The position numbers and the translations under genes are program-made. A model generated the notes under the pieces. The model ran no database searches and was not told where the DNA came from. It saw only the letters and a program-made list of their open reading frames with translations. This document shows, in pieces, positions 14,619 to 27,357 of a stretch of DNA of 64,000 nt (position 1 is the first letter of the stretch; each line of letters starts with the position of its first letter). Source of the DNA: Cytospora piceicola (Eukaryota; Ascomycota; Sordariomycetes; Diaporthales; Cytosporaceae); contig JALQBC010000009.1 of assembly GCA_023375675.1 (NCBI GenBank), forward strand, positions 434,001 to 498,000, in the 5' to 3' direction.

Positions 14619-17600
14619 TCACTTCTCCGTCGGCAGCGGCTCGACGTTCCAGATGCCCTCGGCGTACTCGTTGATGCACCTGTCGCTGCTGAAGAAGCCC
14701 ATGCGCGACACGCTGATGATGCCCTTGGTGATCCACTCCTCCTGGTTCTTGTACACCTCGTCAATGACGCCGTGCGTCTCGATGTACGAGTGGAAGTCGT
14801 CCGACACCAGGTAGTAGTCCCCGTGGTCCCGCACCGCCGAGATCATGCCCGCGAAGTCGCCCGCCGGCCCGAACGTCCCGCTCTCGATCGCCTCGAATAC
14901 CTTGGCCAGGTCCGGGTCCACGCTGTGCGAGCCGTACGTGTGCGAGTGCCGGAGGTCCTCCACGTCCTCGGCTAGGTTGCCGAAGAGGAAGATGTTGTCC
15001 TCGCCGATTTCGCGGGTGATTTCGATCTAGGAGAGGGTCAGCAACGTAGTTTGATACAATATCTGGAATGAAGGGATATAGGAATTTGGGGGGGGGGGGG
15101 TGAACGGCTTACATTGGCACCGTCGCAGGTTCCAATAATGAGACCGCCGTTCAGTACAAACTTCATGTTGCTGGTCCCCGAGGCCTCAGTGCCCGCGGTC
15201 GAGATGTGCTCGCTGATGTCTGAGGCTGGGACGATCAGCTCGGCCTTGCTGACGTTGTAGTCCTCCAGGAATACGACCTTCAGCAGGTCGCCAATCTCCT
15301 CGTCTTTGTTGACAACAGCGCCAACATTGTTGATGAGGTGGATGATCTGCTTTGCCATCCAGTACCCGGGGGCCGCCTTGCCACCGAAAATGGTTACACG
15401 GGGCTGGACCTTCTTCCTCTCCTCGGGGGTCATGGCCTTGAGGGTCAGGTAACGATGGATCGTTCCGAAGATGTTGAGCTGCTGGCGCTTGTATTCGTGG
15501 ATACGCTTGACCTGGACGTCAAAGAGCGCCGAGGGGTTGACCGTGACACCCGCGCTGTTCTTAATGTGCTTGGCGAGACGGACCTTGTTGGCGTACTTGA
15601 TCTCTTGCCACTCCTTCCGGAACTGCTCGTCCTTGGCGTAGAGCTCGATCTTGTTGAGCAGCGTCAGGTCCTTCAAGAACCCGTAGCCGCCAGTCTTGCT
15701 AGCAATGAGCTCGGACAGCCGTGGGTTGGCCTGGTGCAACCAGCGACGAGGTGTGATGCCGTTGGTGACATTGGTGAACTTGTCTGGCCCATAAATCTCG
15801 ACAAAATCCTTGAAGATGGTAGTCTTGATAAGGTCAGAGTGCAGCTCAGCGACACCATTGACCTTGTGAGATCCGATAATGGCCAAGTACGCCATGCGCA
15901 CCATCTTGGGCTGGGATTCCTCAATGATCGATACCCGTCCCAGAAGGTCGCGGTCATTGGGATGGGTACGCTCAACGGACTGCAAAAAGTTGAGGTTGAT
16001 ATCGTAGATGATCTGCAAGTGTCGCGGCAAGAGGTATTGGAACAAGCCGACGGACCATTTCTCCAGTGCTTCCGGAAGGACTGTGTGGTTCGTATAGCCG
16101 AACGTTTGGGTGACAATGTTCCAGGCCTCCTCCCATTCAAGTCCCTCCAAGTCAATGAAGATACGCTGCAGCTCTACAATGGCCAGTGTAGGGTGCGTAT
16201 CGTTGAGCTGGATGGCGACCTGCTCAGGGAACTCACTCCATGCACGCTTCGACTTTTTGAAGCGACGAACGATGTCGTGCAGAGATGCGGCAACCCAGAA
16301 GTACTGTTGCTTGAGACGCAACTCCTTTCCACGGTCCAGGTTGTCATTGGGATACAGCACGGCGCTGATGGTCTCGGCGCGCTGCTGGTCGGCAACAGAG
16401 CTTTCGTACTATGGAAGGATTAGCCTGGGGCGATAGTAATGGTCGGAACTTGGATAGTACCTCGCCGGAGTTGAACTTCTGGAAGTCGAACTCTCCGCTG
16501 GCAGCCTTGCTCGACCAAAGCCTCAGATTGTTTGTAGATGGGGTGGCGTAGCCAGGAATTGGGACGTCGTAGGCTATAGCCGTGACGATCTCTCCACCTT
16601 CCCAGCGAGCAACAGTCTTCCCAGAGGCATCCTGGGACTTGGTGACATGGCCAAAGAACTGAATATCGACCGTTACGTCGTGGCGGGGGAATTCCCAGGG
16701 GTTATAGTTATCGAGCCAGTAGTCTGGAATCTCGACTTGGTACCCATCAATGATCTGATTGATGTGTTAGCCTGCACGGGTAAAATCTGCGTCTCGGTGA
16801 CCAAATACCTCTTGTTTGAAAATACCGTATCGGTATCTCAGGCCGTATCCCCAAGCCGGAAACTAGATCAACAAAATTAGCCAGGATACCCTACGCGTTG
16901 TCAGCCAGTCAGTATAGGAGTGACCCACGTTGAGTGAGGCGAGACTGTCCAGGAAGCAGGCTGCCAGCCGTCCGAGGCCACCGTTGCCCAGAGCAGCATC
17001 ATGCTCCTGGCTGATGATATCCTCGATGCGGAAGCCGAGCTCACTCAGGCCACTCTTGGCAACATCCTTCTGGCCGATATTCAGCATGGCATTGTCAAGC
17101 GCCCTGCCCATCAGGAACTCCAGGCTCAGGTAGTAGACCCGCTTGCTGTCCGCGAAAGTCTGGCGCTGCTGGGTCCTATTCCACTCCAGAATGAGGCGGT
17201 CGCGGAAGGCAAGGCTGGTGGCCGCGTACGCAGCAGCCTCGTCGCAGTTGAACATGCTTCGGGCGAGGGTGGTCTCGACGTGGCGGACGACCTCGGTCTC
17301 GAAGCTATCTTGGTCCTTGAAGCCCTTGACCTGGTGCTTGGTCCAGGCATCCCGCTGTGGCTCAGGGATTGAAGCTGTAGAAAACCAAGAATGTCAGTTA
17401 CATATCAGTGGGAATAGTGTGCCGGTGGAGGGCTGGCTGCTCTGCCCGTTCGCCTTGGTATCCAGAGTCAAGCTTTCAGTGGTATTGCCCCCATCTGCTT
17501 GACAGCCTCCCCTTGTTGAGTTGCAAAACACGGGGTTACGGAGGACTCCCACCTTCGACGCTCTTGATCTCTCCGGCACCAAAGCCAGTGAAGGTCCTCT

Positions 17601-17721
17601 TGTGCTTTGGCCTGGAAATTCCAGCCGGGCCTACAGGGCCTTGTATATCGACAATGGGGGCTCCCGTCGAGGGGCGGCGCTCCCGTAGGGGCAGTTTCTG
17701 AGAAGAGTCGGCAGTAGCCAT
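14619..17721 (-). CDS. gph1: Glycogen phosphorylase
   Basis: Catalyses phosphorolysis of glycogen to glucose-1-phosphate (EC 2.4.1.1), cytosolic. Six exons in transcript order: 17721-17553, 17374-16929, 16862-16809, 16754-16461, 16408-15113 and 15026-14619, giving 888 aa, normal for fungi. Each join keeps frame and restores family motifs (SLNFPAWGYGLRYRYG across intron 2). The N-terminal half has LGNGGLGRLAACFLDS. The C-terminal half has EASGTSNMKF, whose Lys binds pyridoxal phosphate, followed by NGGLIIGTCDGAN. Residues 15-18 are RRPS, a protein kinase A-type consensus near the regulatory N-terminus; phosphorylation there is inference from the yeast enzyme. The start is the first ATG of the exon. 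A gene-free 3 kb promoter region lies upstream. Confidence 0.96.
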
Positions 17722-20693
17722 TGTAGAGGTGGTAGATTTATCTGGTATAGATGGATGTATGACTCTAAATGTGACCTCTGCAAAAAACCAGATGATGTTA
17801 ATTCAAGGACGGGCAAGTAAGGAGGGAAGTGACAATGATGGTACCTTCGAACTCTAAGACTGTGAATCGTTTATAAGCTTTCGGCCGGCAACACTAAAGG
17901 TACCTAGGTAGACTAGAACTATGGCGGGAAACTTTCAGGGGAGAAGGTTCGTGAGGTAAATAGCCCGAAGCAACGATAGATAGACGTATCCAGAAAGGAT
18001 GTTGTGTGAGCTCTGAAGCGATCAGCAATAGAGGGATGAGACTCGAGGATAAGTCAAGTCGAGCCGAGTCGAGTCGAAGGAAGTTCTCGCGAGACTGACT
18101 GGACCGGGTGTATAAGAGTAGGAGACAGGGATTACGGAGGAAGGAGGAGGGAGGGGGGAGGATGAGAGGTAGGAAGAAGACCACAAAAGAGTAGCAATAA
18201 CAAGGAAAAGTTGGGGGAAGGGGGAGGATGAGAGCAACTCGCGAGAGGGAGCTTTATAACACACAGCAAACCTCCTCCTCCCCAAGAGCAGAGGCCGGAG
18301 GGGGCTCCTGCAGCACCTACATCAGACCATACCACCATCAAGCACCAACAAGCAAGCCACTCGGCAGCAGTGGCACCTTCTTACACACACACAAACAGGG
18401 GCAGCTCCTTCGAGGCCGCATACGACGAGAACAGAGGAGCAGGCAACCTCTGCGGGAGCGGCGGACTGGCAAAGCAAGCAGCCAAAGTCAATCTGCTGTA
18501 CCACGCTCACGCCATGCAAGAAAAGGCGGGGTGATGGGAAGCTCAGGCACACGCTTGTCTGTCGAGCAATTCCCTAGGTAGGGAAGAAGTAGACCAGGGA
18601 AAAAACAGGACGGTTCGTCGATTGGAGGCAATCAGTGGCGGGGGGTTCGTGTATGTCAGTCAGGCAGTCAGGATTATTGTGCATTAGAGACCGGGTCCGA
18701 CCTCTGTGCTGCCAGATGCGCTCTTTCGCGCCCACTCGATTGCCGGGGCCCCGGACGAGGAGGGGGAGGGGGAGGGGGAGCTCGAGCTTACCTTACCTTA
18801 CCTTACCTTACCGTACTGGCAGACTGGCAGACTGGCAGACTGGCAGAACTGGGTACATGAAGATGGAGCTCGAGCTGCAAGTTCATTCCAAATGCGAATG
18901 TACCACTCACAGACCTGTATTCTCGTACGACACGGCCGCCGAGTTGTACAGCATCCTGAGGACCCAGTAGTGGGCGGTTAGAGGTTCGTTCCTCCATCAA
19001 GGTTTAACCGAGACTGCTGTGAAAGCTTGGGAAGCTCGGAAGCTCGGAGGTCTGAAGATATGATAAGACGCAAACTTCGAAATACTGGTTTTTTTTGGTG
19101 GTATTTCTTTTCTTCTTTCTTATTCCACATAGTTTATTCCACATAGTACTTGCTGTATGTGCCAATGTCCACGGCACAGCCTATCTATCCTATGTCCGGG
19201 TGATGGTCGGCTCTTTGCCTTCCTCTCCTCCATGTAACCAGACGTAATTGTACAGCTCGCATAATTCCGTACATTGTTAGCCCGCGTCTCGTCTTCCCAT
19301 CTCATGAAGTCCTCTCTTCCTTGGTCGTCGTCGTCATTGTCGTCGTCAGGTAACATTTCCTCATCACCATCTTTAACAAAGCTTTCTGATTTTGCATTTA
19401 CAAAAAAAAAAAGCCACCAGCGGGAGAATGTCTCATCATCAACAACCGTCGTCGTGGTTTTTGACTCCAGATCCGATCCGTTCCCCACGGATTTCCCCCC
19501 GTCCGAGCGTCTCCACGGGTTGGTCACTGCTTTGTGGAGTGTTGCGGGTGGCCGGTGCCGATGCCGATGCGGATGCGGGTCCTCTCAAGTCTGGTAGTCC
19601 GTCCGTCCTGGTAGTGTAAACGTATAGTATAAGTATACATACATATCTAGATACCAGACATATGTAATAAAGAGACCCCCCCCCCCCCACATGCACATTC
19701 TCGTGTGCAGCTGTCAGCCCGAGGATCCGGGCTGCCCAGCGGGTTGGTGGATCAAGGTTGCTATCAGAACGCCCGGCCGCGAGCCCACCGTGGAGGCGTT
19801 ACGGGCGTTATTGCGCAACACTAGCAGGACTACGGAGTACGCCGTACCCCTTTTAGTCAAAGAGGGGCCACTCTTGGTGGAGGGATGGCAAGGCAGGGAT
19901 GGCCTGATCTGCTCATGTCAAAGCAACTGACCATGATATTCGTATGTGCGTGCCATGCTTCAATCAGCCTTGCTACCGTCTGGGCCTGGATGGATCATCC
20001 CTCCTCTGGGGCTTCGTTTGGGGCCTCTACTGTGTAGCAGTATGGATATTGTATCTACATACCTGGTATAGGGAGGTATGCATAACTGAAGTCAGTGTTC
20101 AACGGCTACTCTTTGGCTCACGTGTCGCTGAAACAAGTGTCATGGTCTCTTGATCGTCTTGAATTGACTTTGGTAGCTCCACTGACCTTGACGTAACATG
20201 GCTAGCCCGTGATCACGACCCCAACTGAGATTTGTGAACAGTTCACCTGCATCCCCATGGGCCGGTTCGCCATCGTGAACCGGTTTTTGTTCCTCTCATT
20301 CTTTTCGTAAACCATCCCAACTCCTTGCCAAAATAAAATACTGTCGAATCCTGTTCCCGCTGTAGCCAGGTCGACCCACTTCCGAAGTGTAGTTATACTG
20401 CCTTTCACCATTATATTAGGCACCCCCGTCTTCACAAAGGAAACCCCGCCGGCTCTTTCCCAGCCAGCCCCAGCCAAAATCAAAGTCCAGAGAAAGGCAA
20501 ATTCCCACCGCCCCTGGGGTGAAGATAATATACGACAGTGCCACAAAAAACATGGCCCCCTTGTTCAACGCCGAGCCAACGGTACACTGCCGTCTTGAAC
20601 GCCGAACTGATGCAATGGGTCTGGTAGAGACCGCTCGTAGACATTATGAAACCCGCAACCGGCACAAAGCAAACACGACCATCCGGTAAGCAA
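17722..20693. other. Intergenic region upstream of glycogen phosphorylase
   Basis: No gene recognised on either strand. It carries the gph1 promoter and leader and the 3' flank of the G-alpha gene. Simple repeats include CTTAC units at about 18787-18811 and TGGCAGAC units at about 18815-18845. One ACCTAGGT palindrome is at 17902-17909. Confidence 0.65.
18787..18845. repeat. CTTAC and TGGCAGAC tandem repeats
   Basis: About five CTTAC pentamers directly followed by about four TGGCAGAC octamers, in non-coding DNA upstream of glycogen phosphorylase. Confidence 0.85.
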
Positions 20694-22068
20694 TTACAGA
20701 ATACCGGAATCTTTCAGAGCATTGTTCAGGATCGTCTCCTTGACAGCGGCGAATACTAATCGAATGTTCGACGTGTCTGTTGCTTGTGTCAAGCTGAAAC
20801 AAGTGTTAGTCTTTTTGTTCTCCAATGATGACTATTACTGGCTGACTCACTGAGGATAGAGGTTCAGATGTGCTCGGTTGACCTGGTTGAACCTCCACAA
20901 AAGGTATTTAGCAGCCTTGTTGACGTCGTTGCCGCCTGAATAATCTGGGAAATAGTTGCCCAGTGGTGACCTGCTCAGCTTCTGCTTGAAGATGTCGACT
21001 TTATTGAGAAACAATATTATGCTCGTCCGCATAAACCACCTCGAGTTGACCACAGAGTCGAACAGAAGTAGGCTCTCCATCATGCGGTTCTACTTTCGTT
21101 AGCATGTGGAGAGACTCGTAGGTCCAGATCTGAGACATACCTGACTGCTCTCTTCCAGCAATACTTGGTCATACTCGCTCAGTGCCACGCAGAAAATGAT
21201 CGACGTAACATTCTCGAAACAGTGAATCCACTTCTTCCGCTCACTGCGTTGCCCGCCGACGTCAAACATGCTACGCTGTGTCAGCTTGCGACCATTCCGA
21301 ATATGACGTGTCTGCCACGAGGTTTTGTCTTACTGGATACTCAGCTGTCCCATCTGGAATCGAGTCTCATATATACCGGTGGTTTTTGTCCTCGCTCGAA
21401 GGACGTCCATCTCACTGGGTAGGTAGTCTGGGCGGACTATTCGTTGAGCATGCTCAAAGAAGCTGTAGCGACCCAGGTCAGCTCCTATGCATGGTAACTC
21501 CGGGGGTGGGGGGGGGGGCAGCATACTACTCGGCCGAATCCATAAGATAGAACTCGGTTTGCCGGTCCATCAATTGTTCTTTCGCCGGATCTGCCCATAT
21601 TGCCTGCACTGCATCTCCAACCTTGGGGTCCATCAATGCCTGTGGCCCTGATTCGACACTGTATTCCAATATTAAGTCACAGTATGCCCTGTTCTCCTCG
21701 TTCGCAGGCTCGATGTCGAACTGCCGCATCGCGTTTATCACTGCCTTTGCACATTCTATCAAGTTCTTGAATACAGTCGGCCTGTAGTTGTAAAGCTCAT
21801 CATCGGAGTAGCCTTTCAGATGTATGATTTTCATCTGCTTGACAATGGTAGATTTGCCGCTCTCGCCGGAACCTATAACGACCTCGTCAGTTCGCGTGAT
21901 CCACAGTCTGTTTGAAGTCTAGGGACGGGTAAGGCCTTCCATACCCAGCAATAGGATCTTGCATTCCCGCCGTAATCGTTTCGAGTCCTCCTCAAGGTCC
22001 TTGTCGATCTTTTGACTCCTCTTCTTCTGATCCGTCTCTTCGCCACTTTTGCTCATACAGGATCCCAT
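20694..22068 (-). CDS. gna-3: Heterotrimeric G-protein alpha subunit, group III (GNA-3 type)
   Basis: Plasma-membrane G-alpha of the fungal group III, which in relatives such as Neurospora supports adenylate cyclase/cAMP signalling. Exons in transcript order: 22068-21945, 21872-21527, 21462-21334, 21270-21141, 21089-20851 and 20793-20694, giving 355 aa. Every join is in frame. The second donor lies at 21526 (GTATGC) so that the split codon reads Tyr in MDSAEYFFEHAQR. N-terminus MGSCMS fits myristoylation at Gly2 and palmitoylation at Cys4. Other motifs: P-loop GSGESGKST from residue 42, RARTKTTGI (switch I), [12 protein letters not shown] (switch II), FLNKVD (guanine specificity), and C-terminus LKDSGIL without the Cys of Gi proteins. 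An in-frame ATG 27 codons upstream is ignored because MGSCMS is the conserved lipidated start. Confidence 0.95.
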
Positions 22069-25000
22069 ATTGTCTGGTAGAAGTGGCCCCCGACGGAGCC
22101 GCGTGCATGTGGGTGACGAGAAACTGAGGCTCAATGAGATGTGCAACAAAGCCCAGGTATGGATTCAAGGTCGCTGGCAATCAGTCTAAGCGCCCATAAA
22201 AGTTCAAGTTGCCTAGGAGCACTCGATGGACGAAAATTGAATCTCCGATGTTGTCGGGCGCCAGGGCCGTGTGGTCGCAAGATGTTCCGGCAAACGAAGT
22301 CTCTCGTCGCAAGTGGACGGGACGTTAGGCGTCGGAAGTGAAGCAGCTGCTGAGTGCCAGTGGCTGATCCAGGGGAGGGGATGGATGTTTCGGTGATGGA
22401 GATGCCCTTCCTCGAGGGACTCAGACCATGCGTCCAAGCTGTGGACCGGGCTAAAAAGGCAAAGGTGTCGCAGCAGGAGTAAGGTCCGGGAGCTCCTGGT
22501 ATTCTGCGGGAGGGGTCGGTTCCTTGACGTCGGGTTAGGCGCGAAGCCGGACTGAGTTTGGCTCTCCTTTATTAGTCGCACCTAGGCTGGCTGCGACCTA
22601 AGAAGTACTTAACGAACCAGCGCTGGCAGCAAGGGGAAGAAAGTCTCAGTGAGAGACGTGGGTCGGGAATATCAGATGAAATTGTTTCGGGGTATCAAGG
22701 AAGCTGGATCGCGTGCACGTCGTTAGGAACGGCTATGGTCGGGCGAGGCGTCCACCTACCTAATTAGATTGCAACCAACAGTCACAGCTGTATGGACAGG
22801 CTCGACAAGGCGTGATGCTGCTCCCCAGTCCAGAGCTGCCCGGTTTTTGGTGCCGGGGCTGGATTCTATCTTGACAGGGTATTTAAGTAGAGGCGATGCG
22901 ACGGCATGTCCTTGTGATGCGCGAGAGGAGAGACAAAATGACAGACACAACGACGCGGTGGCGGCCAGGAGGGAGATATGGGAGAGATGGAGACAGCAGT
23001 TCGCGGCGGCGTTGGAGGCGCGCAGTTTGTGGTTCGTCGAGGAGGATAGGTTGGAGGGCCAAGCAAAGATTGAGCCCAGCTTCGAGCTCCAATGGGGGAT
23101 TGAAGTTTAGGCTGGAGACTGTCTGACAACAGTAGCGACGACGGTCTTGGAAACCCAGGGACTGACTGACTGGACTTGGACTGGAAGAAGCAGACCAGAC
23201 CAAAGCCAAAACCAAAAAAAAAAACGAAACCAAAAGCAAATCAAAGCAGACGCAGACCAGACGCAGGCGCAGGCGCAGACGGGAGCCGGGGCTGCAGGAA
23301 CTTGAGAGCGGTGATCAAATGGACGGGAGCCGAGTACGGTACTGGTACTGGTACTGGTATTGGTACTGGTAACGGTACGGTATGGTACGGTACAGTACGG
23401 CGGTACGGTACGATTGTCGAAAGGTTAAGTAGATGTACCCCAGAGGTCGTACTGTGAACTGAATGTGTACCCTTTGTGAATACGGTACAGCCAGAGATGT
23501 GTAACAGTCTTCTTCTTTGTTGTATTGGAAACCCGCTCAATTGTCCTAGGTAGGTGAGTAGGTAGGTAGTAGGTATGGAAAGACACGCAAGACAGCCTTA
23601 CGAGGCGAGAAAGAGGTAGGTATGTTTTGAGGGAGTGCAAGGTGCAGTGCCAATGCAGTTACGATGGGCGATGTCAATGTCAATGTCAATGATGATGATG
23701 ATAGTGATAATGATAGTGATAATGATGGAAGGGAACAACGGCGGTCAGGAACGTTGCTTGTGGACTCTCTACCTAGGGCAGGTTGGGCCAGGGTACGGAT
23801 CCGTACTATGAGATCAGTGATGCATGTTCCTTCACCGGCAAGTGCAGACCGACCATTCAACCCGGCTGCTAGGCCTGCTGGGCTGCTGGGCTGGGGACGC
23901 CTGGGGACGCCTTTTGGGAAAAAACCCCTGGCACACTGGGTCGACCCAGCATTGCCCAGCATCGCCCAGCCCTTTTCTGCCCCGTCCTAGCCTTTTTCGA
24001 TCGAGTTTAGGGCCCAGTATTTTTCATGTATGGATGTACCTACATGCCTACATGCCTACACTACATGCATACGTACATGAGTACCGCTGGACCGTGCCCA
24101 CCGCCTAGTACCACTGTACATGGGCCTGATGTATCCACCAGGTACCATTTTCGCATTTATGCAGCATCGGATCTGAGGCTGATATCAGCGGGCATTATTG
24201 GCCAGGTGCACGCACATGTCCGTGTGTGACCCTCTCCCTCCACATTGAACCGCCCTTCAATCACGACTGCCTCACTCCTCTCACTGGCTGCCATAATTTA
24301 TATAACTTTATTCAGCGAACCTGTGGCCACTGTAGAGTGCACCGAGTGGTGAGATGACGACGGAACCTTGGATACACGGGGTACTACATGAATACATACT
24401 TAAGCAGTCAGCAGTACTTGACACATGTACTAGTGATGCACCTCTATCTGGGATCTGCGACTCCTCTCACCGAACTTGGAAGCTCAATTGAACGACCGAC
24501 TGCGACTCCGACTGTGCGTCAAGGGATGGAAGAACGAACGAACAAACGAACGAACGAAGCGGGCCTTCTCGTTGCTGCACTGCAGCACTGCACTGGACCG
24601 CATGTGAGCATGAACCTTGAACCTTCTTTGCGTTCACCGCTGCCCCTCTGTCGTCTCCAGGTGCCCGCCCAGGTGCCAGCCCCTCTGGGCCCCGCCCCCC
24701 ACAATAACGTTCGAACCTTGGAAGGGCCAAGAACCTTGGAACGTCCATCCATCCATGGGTTGTTGTTATTGTTGTACTTAAGAGGCAGAAGAGGAAAGAA
24801 AGGAAAAGGAAGACCCGTAGACATCATCCTCATCCACCTGGGCATGGGCCTTCTACTCAGGATCCTCTCAGGGGGAAACATCTAGAGACTGGAGTCGCAG
24901 AATGTCCCAGACCCAATGACATCCACCCCCTGCACGCCTGAAGCAGGAGCCCCTGGGCGCCCTGGTCACATATATGTCACCCTGACAGCTGAACAGTGAA

Positions 25001-27357
25001 CACTGGACCGAGAAGCTCCGTCCCCACACCTTGCCCGTCACTCCGTTCTGTCCGTTATAGTGTACACTAACACACTAACATACCTACTCAAGTACCTGGG
25101 TACTCCGGCTCATTTCCGGTCCGCCGAATCACCGGCCCGTTCGGATGCCGTATCTCGTGCAACGCCGACACCCAACAAACCTCTAACAAACCTCTACTGC
25201 GTGACCGTAACGATCGAAATGTTGTTTCTTTTCTCTTCTTTTCTTCTTCAGCCAAGAATCAATAACCACCCCCCACCCCCCAAAAAAGGAATCCAACTTG
25301 TGTGCTCTGGTAACGTGATACCTGAAACTCGAGCGTTGGGACGTGTGACGGAGCACATACCTATCGAGAGAATTGTGGCAGATACGCTACCAATGATACT
25401 AGATGTGTGTTCGACAGCCGAGATCCCATCTCCGTCCCGTCCGTCCTCGTATACTACTGTACCAGCCTCTGTGTCGAGGTCATTGGCCTGGGATCTCGCT
25501 ATGACGCTCCTCTATCGTGAGATGATGTGCTTTACCGGCTAACCGTGTATGTCTGTGTCTGTGTAAGTACATATGTGACTATGTGACTATGTGACTACCC
25601 TATGTGACCCGTAACTCTACTCCAAACCTCCCAACATCCGAAGACGGCTGGCTGCCCTCCTTCTTCACAGTAACGCCGGGAAGACGGAGGGTTGCATTGT
25701 CCCGACAGGGACGATACATACTGCCGAGAATGTATCTTTTACTTTCAAGTTTGTACAGGTCAGTACTCTTACTTCGGGAAGGCAGCCTGACACGAAATCG
25801 AAATGAAGATTTCCATCATTTCCCACCCTCCTAGAACGAGCAGCCATCTGCACACGCTAGGTAAATGTAATCAGAAATGTAATGAAACGAACCCTCAGAC
25901 ACCTTTTTCCCCTTTGGGACAGCTATCTAAATAGTATCCTTCACACTGCGAGAAGAGAGATCAGATCAGCCCTTGCCGCCCTGCCGCCCTACCAAGATGG
26001 GAGAACGATCGTCCCCCGCAGCCACGTGTTTGGCAAAGAAACAAACCCCCGGCCCACTGCAAAGACCACAGCCAAGACCCGGCAGGACAGGGGACTCAGG
26101 GGAGGGTGTGCTGCTGCTATGTACTTACATACAGAATACATGGACTGCATGCTTGCTTGCTGGAGTTGTCGCTCATCACAGGAACAGACACTGGAGACCG
26201 GCCAACGAGAGCTCCCCTCCCCCCTCACCCCGGCACCACAGAAAGAAGAGCTTCAGGAAAGGCCGGCCCACTGACAAAAAAAAAAGGTGACCGATCAACT
26301 GGAGAGAGAGCTCAGCTTCCCAAAATAGGCATGTCACAAGACAAGGCTGAAACCAGAGGCCCACTTCAAGAGAAGTCTTCGATGTAGTGTATATAACGTG
26401 GTATATCTTAGTGTTTGCACTAATGACATGACCGTTGACCAGCTCCACAGGATCTGTCCGTCTGGAATGGGGCGACGAACGAGCAAGGGTCAGGTCTGGT
26501 CCGGGAAAACATCAACACCAGCCCTCACGAAACACATCAAACAATTAACCTTTGGCAAACAAACGTACCCACGCGCTCAAATTCCATGTCAGCCTGCTCC
26601 TACCTTGCAGGGGTAGACGGGGCCGCATGAGCCGCAAGTCAGTAGTCTTCGTCGCGCAACCGAGCGGTTGGTTTCGAGTACCGTAATTTATGTGTTGTGC
26701 TGATCGATATATGCCCTCGTCAAATTCCCATGTTTCACTCGACGGCCACCAGGAGCTCGCCCGGTACCTACTTGTACCTAAGTGCCCGAGGCGACACTCT
26801 ATCCATCTACTACAACACAACATACTTTGTTACCGTCTCCACTTCGCTCGTCGGCTATGGGGGCTTCACGTCTATCCTACAATCCATTGCGGCGAACAGA
26901 TGGCAATGCCACTTTTTGTTAATTGTAATCTTTGATTTCCCCAAAACCATGCTCATGGGTCATTCTATTCTGATGGGCTCGCAATAAAGCGCAGCAAGGC
27001 AGGCAAAGCTAGCAGGCCCTCCCGCACCTCTGTCAATTCCATGACCACGACCACAGGGACACGTAAAATTTGTCTACCCCACCGTGCCGCCTCCTTCGTC
27101 TGTCATTCACCGAGAGGCTCCTCATCCTGACATCGTGTCCACATGCACGCAAAGCGCCCACCTTAGGGCGCTGATTAGGCGAACAATCCAGGTAGGACGA
27201 CTCAACCTTGACCTTGACCGACCAACCTCCAATCATGAGAGCCCGCGACTCCTTCAAATAACAGGCCGAGCCTGCGAAAAAAAAGAGATATGCGAGGCGT
27301 AAGCTAAAACATGAGATGTACTCAAACAATTCAAAGGTGACTCAAGGGGGTTGCTAT
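22069..27357. other. 5.3-kb gene-free region upstream of the G-alpha gene
   Basis: No supported gene. It contains the G-alpha promoter and the cullin-1 3' flank. Frames up to about 165 codons exist but lack conserved motifs or splice-supported continuation. GTAC-rich repeats lie at about 23335-23415, TGTCAA and TGATAA units at about 23660-23735, and ACGA units near 24531-24558. Confidence 0.6.
23335..23415. repeat. GGTACT/GGTACG repeat tract
   Basis: Tandem GGTACT units pass into GTACGG units, giving many overlapping GTAC palindromes in non-coding DNA between the G-alpha and cullin genes. Confidence 0.85.

Noticed and set aside
15338..16423. 361-codon plus-strand frame opposite glycogen phosphorylase
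   Set aside because: A mirror of the codon bias on the coding strand; the minus-strand exon is a clear phosphorylase.
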